64,000 bases of DNA from Udaeobacter sp963725505 (GTDB lineage Bacteria; Verrucomicrobiota; Verrucomicrobiia; Chthoniobacterales; UBA10450), in assembly GCA_963725505.1 (NCBI GenBank), contig CAVRYN010000002.1, positions 372,001 through 436,000 of the forward strand, read 5' to 3'. The notes under the pieces are model-generated. The model had not been told where the DNA came from, ran no database searches, and worked only from the letters and a program-made list of their open reading frames with translations. Each line of letters opens with the position of its first letter. Position 1 is the stretch's first letter. Below, piece after piece: positions 52,362 through 61,342 of the stretch. The position numbers and the translations under genes are program-made.

Positions 52362-54500
52362 CTATCTGCTTTCCTGCGATGGCCCGGCGGGGGCTTTCTT
52401 TTTGTTGTCAGCTTTCACGCCAATCTTCTTCAGGAACGGCTCGATCGATTGCTTGCGGCCGAGAAACTTCTCGATGGAGATGTTCACCTCCCGTGAGTCG
52501 CCGGGCTCGTAAATTTCGTGGCGCAATTTCAGGCCGGCTTGTTTGTCGAGGTAACCGTCCTTTGCTTTTTCAAACACGGTTGCCATGTCGGCGGCGATGG
52601 CATCTGCCCAAGCGTAGCCGTAGTAACCCGCGTCGTAACCATTTAAATGGCCGAAGTAAGAAACGAATGTCGTGCTCGGATCGATTGGCAGAAAAACCTT
52701 TTCCAAAATCGGATTCGATATGGCGACGCAATCGTAAGGCATCTCTTCAGGATGCGGGTCGTGCAGGGCGAGGTCGAGCGATGCGAACGCGAACTGGCGC
52801 CGATAGAAAACGCCGGCGTTGGCCAGTTTGGCGTCGTTCATTTTCTTTATGATGTCCGTCGGAATCTTTTTCGATGGATCGCGGTAATCAGCCGCGAACG
52901 TGTCGAGCACCTTCTTGTCCCAAACCCAGTTCTGGAGCATCTGCGATGGCGCTTCAACAAAATCACCCGGCACATGCGTCCCGGCGAAACGTCCGTACTT
53001 GGCGCGAGTAACGATGGAGTGCAAAGCATGACCGAATTCGTGGAACAGCGTTTCTACATCCTGGTGGGTGAGCAGCGACGGTTTGTCGGCAGTCGCGGGT
53101 GGAAAGTTGCAGAGCAACGCGACGGTCGGCCGCTGATATTTGCCATCCGGTAACAGTTTTCCGCTGATAATGTCGAACTGCGCGAAATGATTGAATTTTC
53201 CTTCGCGCGGGAACATGTCGAGGTAAAACATGCCCAGCGGTTCGCCACTGGCGGCATCGGTCACCAGATAAAGCTGGAGATCATCGATCCATTTGTAAGG
53301 CACAGCGATCTTTTCAAATTTCAGACCAAAGATGCTCTGATAAATGTTGAACATCCCATCGAGCACTTTTTGGAACGGGAAATACGCGCGTAACGCTTCT
53401 TTATCGACCTCGTATTTTTGTTTGTTCCGCTGGTTGTCGTAGTAGCGCCAGTCCCATACCATGATCTTGGCGTTGGGATCGTTCGTCTCGGCGGCTTTCA
53501 ATTTTTGCAATTCCGCCAGTTCACTATCGAATTTCGGCTGGATACCCGCGACCAGATCGTTGATGTATTTTTCCGCATTCGCGCCGGTCTTCGCCATTTT
53601 GATTTCGGTCTGGTAGTCGTCCCATGATTTGTAACCGAGCCGCAGCGCGATCTTGTTCCGGAGCGCAAGCATTTGGCTGAGAACGGGAACGTTGCTGTCC
53701 TTCGCGAGGGTGTCGTGAATGACATAAAGTTGCTTGCGCGTCGCTTCACTTTTCGCGTTTTCCTCCACGGTGATGAATTGCCAGGTCACGTTTGCCATCA
53801 CCGTGTAAACGTCATCGCCGGTCTTGATTCCCGGCGCGGCGAGGAAGCTTTCCGGCAGCCCATCTAGATCAGCCTTGGTAAACATGACCGGAGCAGTGGT
53901 CTTAACGATGTTGGTATCGAAATCGGTCCCGAGCTTGGACAATTCCTTGCGCAGTTGTTCGACTTCCTTTCGCTGGTCGGGCGGCAACGCCAAGCCCGCG
54001 CGGCGATAATCGCGCAGCGTCTCATTGAGCAACTTTTCGTCTTCGCCCGTGAGTTTCGGATGCGTATCGGCAAAAGCTTTGATGGCTTTGTAAACGTCCT
54101 CGCGATAATCGATTCCGACCGCCCAGTCTTGAAAGGCCTTCACCGCGTTCTCAGCCGCCGTGCGCATGGCAGGATTCGTGTTTGTTTCCTTAATGATTGT
54201 GGCCTTGTTCGCGGCGATTCCGGCTTGATATGTGAGATCGTCAAGCGCCACGACGCTGCTTTTGAAAGTAACCTTGCTCAGGTCTTGCCCGCCGATCTGA
54301 TCGAGCGCGCTGTTTGCTTTAGCGATCGCATCTTTCATTGATGCCTCGATCGCTTCTGGCCTCTGTTCCCAATCGGGGATCGTCAGCACCGCGTTTGCCT
54401 TCGCAGCAGCGGCGCGAAAGTCATCGACGGATTTCGGTTCGTTGGCCGAGAGATCGGCGACGGCGGCATAAAGCAAGATCGACAGGCACAAGTTTTTCAT
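52362..54500 (-). CDS. M3 family (oligopeptidase A / Dcp-like) exported metallopeptidase
   Basis: The intact 712-residue zinc peptidase has a signal peptide (MKNLCLSILLYAAVADLSA) and long helical substrate-restricting arms. The catalytic motif is VETLFHEFGHALHSIV near residues 482-497, with the downstream Glu in FVEAPSQMLQNW. YPD-type phrases near the end (FVSYFGHLNGYDAGYYGYAWADAIAADM) are typical. M3 enzymes cleave short peptides; the signal suggests periplasmic turnover of peptides. It is one of three exported peptidase genes here, and the only one still intact. Confidence 0.93.
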   Translation of the reverse strand: MKNLCLSILLYAAVADLSANEPKSVDDFRAAAAKANAVLTIPDWEQRPEAIEASMKDAIAKANSALDQIGGQDLSKVTFKSSVVALDDLTYQAGIAANKATIIKETNTNPAMRTAAENAVKAFQDWAVGIDYREDVYKAIKAFADTHPKLTGEDEKLLNETLRDYRRAGLALPPDQRKEVEQLRKELSKLGTDFDTNIVKTTAPVMFTKADLDGLPESFLAAPGIKTGDDVYTVMANVTWQFITVEENAKSEATRKQLYVIHDTLAKDSNVPVLSQMLALRNKIALRLGYKSWDDYQTEIKMAKTGANAEKYINDLVAGIQPKFDSELAELQKLKAAETNDPNAKIMVWDWRYYDNQRNKQKYEVDKEALRAYFPFQKVLDGMFNIYQSIFGLKFEKIAVPYKWIDDLQLYLVTDAASGEPLGMFYLDMFPREGKFNHFAQFDIISGKLLPDGKYQRPTVALLCNFPPATADKPSLLTHQDVETLFHEFGHALHSIVTRAKYGRFAGTHVPGDFVEAPSQMLQNWVWDKKVLDTFAADYRDPSKKIPTDIIKKMNDAKLANAGVFYRRQFAFASLDLALHDPHPEEMPYDCVAISNPILEKVFLPIDPSTTFVSYFGHLNGYDAGYYGYAWADAIAADMATVFEKAKDGYLDKQAGLKLRHEIYEPGDSREVNISIEKFLGRKQSIEPFLKKIGVKADNKKKAPAGPSQESR

Positions 54501-54580
54501 TCGGAAAGGTTTGATTGCTGAAGACGGCGAACATTGTGTAGAACCTTGATCGCGTAAAGTGAAATCCCTGCGCGAATCGC

Positions 54581-55159
54581 ATGATTGAGAAATTTTTCCT
54601 CGCCTTCATCCCGGTCTTTGTCGCCATCGATCCAATCGGACTCGTCGCGATCTTCATGGGTCTTGGCACGAGCGCGTCGCGCGATCGTCGAAAACAGCAG
54701 GCGTTTCTGGGAATCTTCACCGCTCTCTGCGTTGCCGTCGGATTTATTTTTCTCGGGAAAATTATTTTCGCCGCGCTTGGAATCACGGTTGCGGATTTTC
54801 AAGTCGCCGGTGGACTGATCTTGCTCGGCTTGGCCGGTCGCGAACTGCTCGGCGTTGGCCCGCATGATCGCGGAGGCAGCGACGAATTTGGCGTTGTTCC
54901 ACTCGGTATGCCGCTTATTGCCGGGCCGGCATTGCTTACCGCTCTCTTGATTTTAGTCGATACCGTCGGCCTGCTTTTCACCTTGCTTTCGCTTTTGATA
55001 AATCTTGCACTGGTCGCGATCGCGTTCTGCAATGCCGATCAGTTTACGCGTTGGATGGGCAAACAAGGGCTGCGCGGCGCATCGAAAATAATCGCGCTGC
55101 TTCTCGCGGCGATTGCCGTGAGCCTGATTCGCCGTGGCTGGCACGCCGCTGGGACGTAA
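54581..55159 (+). CDS. MarC family integral membrane protein
   Basis: The 192 residues form six hydrophobic helices with the MarC start (IEKFFLAFIPVFVAIDPIGLVAIFMGLGTS), FLGKIIFAALGITVADFQVAGGLILLGLA and FGVVPLGMPLIAGPALLTALLILVD. The transported substrate of MarC is unknown. The gene is divergent from the M3 peptidase with 80 bases between starts. The start codon follows a poor ribosome site. Confidence 0.88.
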   Translation: MIEKFFLAFIPVFVAIDPIGLVAIFMGLGTSASRDRRKQQAFLGIFTALCVAVGFIFLGKIIFAALGITVADFQVAGGLILLGLAGRELLGVGPHDRGGSDEFGVVPLGMPLIAGPALLTALLILVDTVGLLFTLLSLLINLALVAIAFCNADQFTRWMGKQGLRGASKIIALLLAAIAVSLIRRGWHAAGT

Positions 55160-55268
55160 TCAGTTATTGCCTTTAGCAACGCGACGTTTTAATTTGCAGC
55201 AGGTTAAATCCGAATAGGAGGCCTGATCCGAATCAATTTCAGCGTATTGAGAGCTTAACCCGGGATCG

Positions 55269-55296
55269 TTGACACGCTGGCGACCCTTGTTACTAT
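55269..55296 (+). promoter_or_regulatory. Sigma-70-like promoter giving a nearly leaderless hpnH message
   Basis: TTGACA (55269-55274), 16 bases, then TACTAT (55291-55296). The hpnH ATG is at 55307, so a transcript starting 6-8 bases after the -10 would carry only about 3-5 bases before the start codon. Confidence 0.6.
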
Positions 55297-55306
55297 CCTC
55301 GCTCCT

Positions 55307-56605
55307 ATGAGATTTCCGCTCGCATTAACAACGAAGATTGCGGCTTACATGATCGGCCACAAGTTACGTGGCACGAAGAAGTTCGCCACGGTGCTTCAGC
55401 TCGAGCCGTTGCACACCTGCAATCTAACTTGCACCGGTTGCGGGCGGATTCGCGAATATTCCACATCGCTCAAGGACATGATGAGCCTGGAGGACTGCCT
55501 CGGCGCGGCGGAGGAGTGCGACGCGCCGATGGTCTCGATCTGCGGAGGCGAACCGCTCATCTACCCACACATCGAAGCGCTGGTTAAGGGTTTGCTCGAT
55601 CAAGGCCGTATCGTTTACATCTGCACCAACGCCATGTTTATGCGCAGGAAAATGCGCGACTGGATGGCATCGCAGATCGCCAAGCGCCGCGAGTTCGTTG
55701 ATCGGAAAATCGACGAGTTGATGAAAGCCGGTTTGCTTAGCGAGAAAGATGCGGCTGAAATCCGCAAAGGTCCGAAAGACCCGACCAAGCCTGCGATCGC
55801 GCCCAGTAGATGGATGTATTGGAACGTCCACCTCGATGGGGTGGAGCGCATTCACGATCTCATCGTGGAACGCGAAGGCGTTTTCAAGGAGTGCATTCTC
55901 GCAATTAAGATGGCGAAGATTCTCGGCTATCAAGTCGCCACTAACACGACCATTTACAAGGAAACCGATATGCAAGAGGTCGAGCAGATGTTCGATTATC
56001 TCTCCGATCTTGGCGTGGACGGCCACACAATTTCCCCCGGCTATGAGTACGACGCCGCGAAGAAAGATATGATCAAACGGCTCAATCTTCGCCCGGAAAA
56101 TTTCTTTCTCACGCGCAAGATGACGGTCGAGAAATTCTCGAAAATAGAGGAATGGATGAATCGCTACACGTTTCTCGGCACGCCGGTTTATTTTGAATTT
56201 CTCGCCGGCAAACGGGATTTGACCTGTTCAGCCTGGGCGATTCCAACGCGAAATATTCGCGGGTGGAAAGGGCCCTGCTATCTAATGACCGACGGGCATT
56301 ACTCGAGCTACGCGGAACTGCTCGAGAAAACGGAGTGGAACAGATATGGCGTCGTGAATGGCATCGCGCGCGATAGCCGTTGCGAGAATTGCATGGTGCA
56401 CTGCGGTTACGAACCAACCGCCAGCCTTGGCCTTCAAGCGCAGCGCGGAGATACTTGGAAGACCATTAAGTTCAATTTCGGCCCGAGACCGAAGCCCAGC
56501 GGCCGGGGCAGCGAAACGGTTGTGTTTAACGGTGTAAGCAGCGGCAACGGGCATATCACCGGGAAGTCCGCTCAAACGAACGGCGCTGCAGCGCACGCCT
56601 CGTAA
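55307..56605 (+). CDS. hpnH: Adenosyl-hopene transferase HpnH (radical SAM)
   Basis: The 432-residue enzyme attaches adenosine to diploptene, the first step to elongated hopanoids. The radical SAM cluster motif CNLTCTGC lies near residues 43-50. VSICGGEPLIYPHIEALVKG, CTNAMFM, NVHLDGVERIHD, ISPGYEYDA, FLAGKRDLTCSAWAIPTRNIRGWKGPCYL and CENCMVHCGYEPTA follow the family. About 45 extra residues (about 115-160, helical, WMASQIAKRREFVDRKID...) separate CTNA from HLDG compared with typical HpnH, which has a short link. It is followed 7 bases later by shc, in the usual hopanoid context. Confidence 0.9.
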   Translation: MRFPLALTTKIAAYMIGHKLRGTKKFATVLQLEPLHTCNLTCTGCGRIREYSTSLKDMMSLEDCLGAAEECDAPMVSICGGEPLIYPHIEALVKGLLDQGRIVYICTNAMFMRRKMRDWMASQIAKRREFVDRKIDELMKAGLLSEKDAAEIRKGPKDPTKPAIAPSRWMYWNVHLDGVERIHDLIVEREGVFKECILAIKMAKILGYQVATNTTIYKETDMQEVEQMFDYLSDLGVDGHTISPGYEYDAAKKDMIKRLNLRPENFFLTRKMTVEKFSKIEEWMNRYTFLGTPVYFEFLAGKRDLTCSAWAIPTRNIRGWKGPCYLMTDGHYSSYAELLEKTEWNRYGVVNGIARDSRCENCMVHCGYEPTASLGLQAQRGDTWKTIKFNFGPRPKPSGRGSETVVFNGVSSGNGHITGKSAQTNGAAAHAS

Positions 56606-56612
56606 GATCGAC

Positions 56613-58611
56613 ATGCTGAATCCGTCGAAGAACCTGATCGTTTTGCCAAGCGCACGGCCCGAAGTCACAGAATCTTATTCCGCGACGGATGAAGAGATCG
56701 CCCGCGCGATCGCTCGCGCGCAGGAAAACCTTTTACGGCAACAGAAACCCGACGGCCACTGGTGTGGCGAGCTCATCGTCGATAGCACGCTATGCTCCGA
56801 TTACATCCTCTTCATGCACTGGTGCGGCGAAGTGGACGCGCAATTGCAGCGGCGTTGCGTTCGTCACATCTTGAAACGGCAACTGCCGGATGGCGGTTGG
56901 AACATTTATCACGGCGGCCCGAGCGAGATCAACGCGTCGGCCAAAGCCTATTTTGCTTTGAAACTCGCCGGTTATTCGGTGGACGCGCCGTTCATGCAGG
57001 AAGCGCGGGCGACCATTATGCGTCTCGGCGGTATTCCGCAAATGAACACTTTCAGCAAACTTTACCTGGCGTTGCTAGGGCAGTTTCCGTGGAAATATTT
57101 GCCGGCCATCCCGGTGGAAATGATGCTTCTGCCGAGTTGGTCGCCGTTTCACATCTACAAAATGTCGTCATGGAGCCGGGCCATGATCATCCCGCTCGCC
57201 ATCATCAATCACTTCAAGCCGAGTCGGATTCTTCCTGGCGAAAAACAACTGCATGAGCTCTATCCGCTCGGCACCGAGCAAAGCGATTTGCGGCTTCCGC
57301 GCAGCGAAACGTTCTGGACGTGGCGCAATTTCTTTCTCCGACTCGACGATACCTTCAAATTTCTGCAGCCGCTGCGCATCCGTCCTTTGCGAGGGCATGC
57401 GCTGGAGGCAGCCGAGCGCTGGATGCTCGAACGCATCCGCGAGGGGAGTGACGGTCTCGCAGCGGTCTTTCCGGCGATGCTGAACTCTTTGATCGCTTTG
57501 CGCGCGCTGGGTTACTCGAAGAAAAATCCAGTTTACGCCAAGGCGGAGAAAGATTTCGCCGGGCTGTTTGTCGATGATCCGGAGGATTTCCGGATTCAAC
57601 CTTGTCTCTCGCCCATTTGGGATACGGCGATCAACGTCATCGCGCTGGCCGAATCCGGTGTTTCGCCGGAACATCCCGCGCTGCAAAAAGCTGCAGATTG
57701 GCTCATCAACAAGGAGGTGCGAATTAGAGGAGACTGGGCGGTGAATAATCCGCATCCGGAAGCAAGTGGCTGGGCGTTTGAGTACAACAACGTTTATTAC
57801 CCGGACACCGACGACACAGGGATGGTGCTGATGGCGTTGCGCACGGTACGGTCCAGAGATCCACACACTCTCGATGCAATCTTTCGTCGCGCGCTTGATT
57901 GGCAGCTCAGTTTCCAATGCGACGATGGCGGCTGGGGCGCATTCGACAAAAACGTCACAACACGAGTGGCTCGAAGACATGCCGTTTGCCGATCACAATG
58001 CGATCCTCGACCCGACCTGCAGCGATCTGACCGCGCGCACGCTCGAGTTGTTTGGCTATATCGGGTTCGACCGGAATCATCCCGCCGTGAAACGCGCGCT
58101 AAAGTATTTGATCGAAACGCAGGAAGACGACGGTTCCTGGTACGGTCGCTGGGGCGTAAATTACATTTATGGCACATGGCAGGTGTTGCGCGGCTTGCGC
58201 GCCATCGGTCAAGACATGACGCAAGACTGGATATTGCGCGGACGCGACTGGCTGGAGAGCTGTCAAAACAGCGATGGCGGCTGGGGCGAGACTTGTGCAA
58301 CGTACGACAATCCTGGGGCCAAAGGCATCGGCGAGAGTACCGCTTCGCAAACTGCGTGGGCGGTGATGGGTATTTGCGCGTGCGGCGAGCTAGATAGACC
58401 AAGCGTTCAGCGCGGCTTGCGCTTCCTGCTCGGTTCGCAAAAACCGGACGGCTCGTGGGACGAAGATCAAATCACCGGCACCGGCTTCCCGAAAGTGTTC
58501 TATCTCAAATACGATTTCTATCGACAAAATTTCCCGCTGCTCGCGCTGGCAACGTATGTCAATTACCGCAGTGGCCTCGGACATCGTCCGAGTTTTTACC
58601 GCTGCGATTAG
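56613..58611 (+). pseudogene. shc: Squalene-hopene cyclase with one frameshift
   Basis: Joined, the frames give about 665 residues. The acid motif is DTDD in YYPDTDDTGMVLMA near residue 392. Several QW repeats are visible (LPDGGWNIYHGG, CDDGGWGAFDKN, EDDGSWYGRWG, NSDGGWGETCATYDNPGA, KPDGSWDED). The first frame (56613 onward) turns to nonsense after GGWGAFDKNVTT; removing one base near 57963 continues with EWLEDMPFADHNAILDPTCSDLTARTLE to the stop at 58609-58611. The cyclase makes hopene from squalene. The truncated frame keeps the DxDD acid but lacks the C-terminal barrel, so it should not fold. If the lesion is real, hpnH has lost its substrate unless squalene products come from elsewhere. 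Confidence 0.88.
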
Positions 58612-58701
58612 GTAGGCGCGTCACTCAGTGCGCGCCGGATCGATTCTGGAACGAAAAATAAAACCTGTCGCGCTGCGTAATTCGATCTAACTGTATAGAA
58701 T

Positions 58702-59301
58702 ATGGCTTACGAATTACCAAAATTACCTTACGGCTACGATGCTTTGGAACCGCACATTGATGCGAAGACGATGGAAATCCATCATACCAAGCATCACCAG
58801 GCTTACATCGACAACGTCAACAAGGCGATCAAAGGCAAGGCCGATCTCGAAAAGAAATCGGTGGAGGATTTGATCAGCGATCTCAAATCGGTTCCGGAAG
58901 ATATTCGCACAGTCGTGCGCAACAACGGCGGCGGGCACGCCAACCATTCCTTCTTCTGGAAAATCATGGGACCGAACGCCGGCGGCGAGCCGAAAGGCAA
59001 ACTCGCCGATGATATCAAATCAGCGTTCGGCAGCTTTGATGAATTCAAAGAGAAATTTGCTGCTGCTGGCGTGGGCCGTTTTGGCAGCGGCTGGGCGTGG
59101 CTGATTAAGAACAAGAATGGAAAGCTCGAAATTATTTCGACGCCGAATCAAGACAGTCCTCTGATGGATGGCAACACGCCGATCCTCGGCGTCGACGTGT
59201 GGGAGCATGCCTATTACCTCAAGTATCAAAACCGCCGCGCCGATTACCTTAAGGCTTGGTGGAACGTGGTGAATTGGGACGCTGTCGCAAAGAACTACTG
59301 A
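58702..59301 (+). CDS. Superoxide dismutase (Fe/Mn family)
   Basis: These 199 residues match the Fe/Mn family: YELPKLPYGYDALEPHIDAKTMEIHHTKHHQAYIDNVN with the first metal His ligands, NNGGGHANHSFFW (second His), and DVWEHAYYLKYQNRRADYLKAWWNVVNW (Asp/His ligands). The metal cannot be decided with certainty, but the motif GNTPILGVDVWEHAYYL and the GGGHANH context favour Mn. The protein is cytosolic, with no signal peptide. It is followed by the TIR-bounded element. Confidence 0.94.
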   Translation: MAYELPKLPYGYDALEPHIDAKTMEIHHTKHHQAYIDNVNKAIKGKADLEKKSVEDLISDLKSVPEDIRTVVRNNGGGHANHSFFWKIMGPNAGGEPKGKLADDIKSAFGSFDEFKEKFAAAGVGRFGSGWAWLIKNKNGKLEIISTPNQDSPLMDGNTPILGVDVWEHAYYLKYQNRRADYLKAWWNVVNWDAVAKNY

Positions 59302-59321
59302 TTCGCGCCGGCGAATTAATC

Positions 59322-59479
59322 TTCGGGTAGCGCACGCGTCTCGGGTGCTGGTTTCGGCGTCGCGCCGAAACGCACTTTTGTTGAGATTTGCTTCGGCGTA
59401 AGCGATAAAGTCCCCGAGGGAAAGTTCGCGATCGCGAGGACGCGCTCGCCAGCACGCGAGACGCGTGCGCTACCCGAAG
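59322..59479. mobile_element. TIR-bounded short element, copy B (MITE-like)
   Basis: The first bases TTCGGGTAGCGCACGCGTCT and the final bases GAGACGCGTGCGCTACCCGA are inverted copies over roughly 30 positions with one mismatch. The 158-base non-coding interior matches the copy at 42770 (AAAGTTCGCGATCGCGAGGACG, CAGCACGCGAGACGC). Its right end abuts the dapL ATG (59481) with one base to spare. Confidence 0.8.
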
Positions 59480-59480
59480 C

Positions 59481-60722
59481 ATGGCTTACTTAAACGAAAA
59501 TTATCTCAAGCTTCAGGCCGGCTATCTCTTCCCAGAAGTCGCGCGCCGTGTGCGCGAGTTTTGCGAAGCCAATCCTGAAGCGGCGACAAAATTAATTCGG
59601 TGCGGGATTGGGGACGTCACCGAACCGTTGCCGCGCGCGGCAGTTGAAGCGATGAAGCGGGCTGTCGAGGAGCTCGGCCATCCCGAGACATTTCGCGGCT
59701 ACGGCCCGGAACAGGGCTACGAATTTTTGAGATCAACAATCGCCCAGCACGGTTATCGCGATCGCAATATCGAAATTGCCGACGACGAAATCTTTATCTC
59801 TGACGGCTCAAAATGCGATTGCGGTTACATCCTCGACATTCTCGGTGATCAAAACAAGGTGGCCGTCCCCGATCCAGTTTATCCGGTCTATGTCGATACA
59901 AACGTGATGGCCGGCCACACAGGCCAACGCAGGAAGGATGGTAGCTACGAAGGGATCCTCTATTTGCCCTGCACAGCCGAAAACAATTTTGTGCCCGAGC
60001 CGCCCCGCCGCGGCGGGGAACATGTCGATCTCGTTTATCTTTGTTTTCCGAACAATCCGACCGGTGCAGTTGCGTCACGCGGCCAGCTTGCGCAGTGGGT
60101 CGAGTATGCCCGCGCACATGAGGCGATTCTCCTCTTCGATGCCGCCTACGAATCGTACATTTCTGATCCGGAAATCCCGCATTCCATTTTCGAAATTCCA
60201 GGCGCGCGCGAGTGCGCGATTGAGTTGCGCAGTTTTTCCAAGGACGGCGGTTTCACCGGTGTGCGGTGCGGGTTTACGGTGATGCCGAAATCGGTACGCG
60301 CGCGAACGGAGAACGGCCGTCGACTACCACTTCATCCGCTTTGGCAGCGGCGCTGGAGCACTAAATCCAACAGCGTGAATTATCCGGTGCAACGTGGCGC
60401 CGAGGCGTTGTATTCACAGGAAGGTCGCAAGCAGGTGCGCGCTCTCATCGATCATTACGCGGGCAATGCAAAACTACTGCGCGGCGCTGTGGCCGATGCT
60501 GGGCTGAAAGCTTTTGGAGGAGTAAACGCGCCGTACATCTGGGTGGAAACGCCCGATGGCCTTACGAGTTGGGAGATGTTCGATCGTATGCTGCGCGAGC
60601 TAAACGTGGTCATTACCCCGGGTGCTGGATTTGGCGCGCAAGGGGAAGGCTATTTTCGCCTTTCCGCGTTCAACAGCCGCAAAAACGCTGAGGAAGTAGC
60701 GCGTCGTTTGAAGAAACTGTAG
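59481..60722 (+). CDS. dapL: LL-diaminopimelate aminotransferase
   Basis: This 413-residue PLP enzyme converts tetrahydrodipicolinate directly to LL-diaminopimelate for lysine and peptidoglycan. Family text includes NENYLKLQAGYLFPEVARRVREF, IRCGIGDVTEPLPRAAVEAMKRAVEEL, VYLCFPNNPTGAV, the PLP-lysine segment RSFSKDGGFTGVRCGFTV, and VITPGAGFGAQGEGYFRLSAFNSR. The gene is complete. Its start codon directly follows the end of the TIR-bounded element, so its ribosome-binding region lies inside the element or it is translated without a normal leader. DapL is common in Verrucomicrobiota and Chlamydiae. Confidence 0.94.
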   Translation: MAYLNENYLKLQAGYLFPEVARRVREFCEANPEAATKLIRCGIGDVTEPLPRAAVEAMKRAVEELGHPETFRGYGPEQGYEFLRSTIAQHGYRDRNIEIADDEIFISDGSKCDCGYILDILGDQNKVAVPDPVYPVYVDTNVMAGHTGQRRKDGSYEGILYLPCTAENNFVPEPPRRGGEHVDLVYLCFPNNPTGAVASRGQLAQWVEYARAHEAILLFDAAYESYISDPEIPHSIFEIPGARECAIELRSFSKDGGFTGVRCGFTVMPKSVRARTENGRRLPLHPLWQRRWSTKSNSVNYPVQRGAEALYSQEGRKQVRALIDHYAGNAKLLRGAVADAGLKAFGGVNAPYIWVETPDGLTSWEMFDRMLRELNVVITPGAGFGAQGEGYFRLSAFNSRKNAEEVARRLKKL

Positions 60723-61342
60723 TGGCCTCGCTGCGCGAAGCGCCGCGTCGAGGTAGTAAACACAGCGGGCTTGCGTGGAGGGAAGGCGCCACTGTCGAAT
60801 CCGTCTTGTCCATCCTACAGAGGCGCGTAAAGTGCGCAGAGTTTTTTGGGACATCACGCGTGCCGGATCGAAAACAAAATCTGCCGCAGCTTTATCGTTT
60901 TTGCTTCTTAATGCTGGGCGACTCAAGCAAAGCGCAGGAAGTCTTTCACACCACGTTGCGCGAGGCGGCCAATCGCGCCGCGCAGGGGGAACTGCCGAAG
61001 GAAAGTTTTTGGCTCTTCCGCGACGCACGCTGGCGCTGTTTGGAAGCAATCAAAACTGATTTGCAACCAGAGCCGCTGAAACTTGATGAGCATGACGTGA
61101 CTCCGCAGGCTGTATCACAGATTGAAGAGCTCGAGCCCATGCAACTCGCAGTTTGGATTTCTGCCGCGCCCGATCCTCAGAGGACCGCGCTGGCACTTTT
61201 CTATCTGGACGAATTCGATTACAACGAAATTCTTGACCTCGCGGAACTCAAGCTCAGCGAGCTTTCCCGGTTTCTGACGCAGGGTCGCCGGCAGTTTCAG
61301 GCGTGGCTGGACGCAAAGCACCCTCAACAAGGCACAGCATGA
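60722..61342 (+). CDS. Sigma-factor-like protein (ECF-type)
   Basis: Up to 206 residues; the GTG at 60722 overlaps the dapL stop by one base, but the first 45 residues cover a GC palindrome. The true start may be a TTG at 60806 or a GTG at 60860. The rest reads like sigma-70 region 2 (LPQLYRFCFLMLGDSSKAQEVFHTTLREAANRA) and region 4 (PDPQRTALALFYLDEFDYNEILDLAELKLSELSRFLTQGRRQFQAWLDA). The DNA-recognition helix is diverged. Such proteins direct RNA polymerase in response to a stress. The stop overlaps the start of the membrane protein that follows (ATGA), fitting a sigma/anti-sigma pair. Confidence 0.6.
   Translation: MASLREAPRRGSKHSGLAWREGATVESVLSILQRRVKCAEFFGTSRVPDRKQNLPQLYRFCFLMLGDSSKAQEVFHTTLREAANRAAQGELPKESFWLFRDARWRCLEAIKTDLQPEPLKLDEHDVTPQAVSQIEELEPMQLAVWISAAPDPQRTALALFYLDEFDYNEILDLAELKLSELSRFLTQGRRQFQAWLDAKHPQQGTA

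Noticed and set aside
57940..57980. Programmed frameshifting in shc
   Set aside because: The site (GTCACAACACGAG) has no slippery heptamer and no hairpin directly after it; a simple extra base fits better.
60722..60860. Taking the first 45 residues of the sigma-like protein as real
   Set aside because: They are encoded by a GC palindrome (CCTCG...CGAGG) like other intergenic repeats here; the start was left uncertain.
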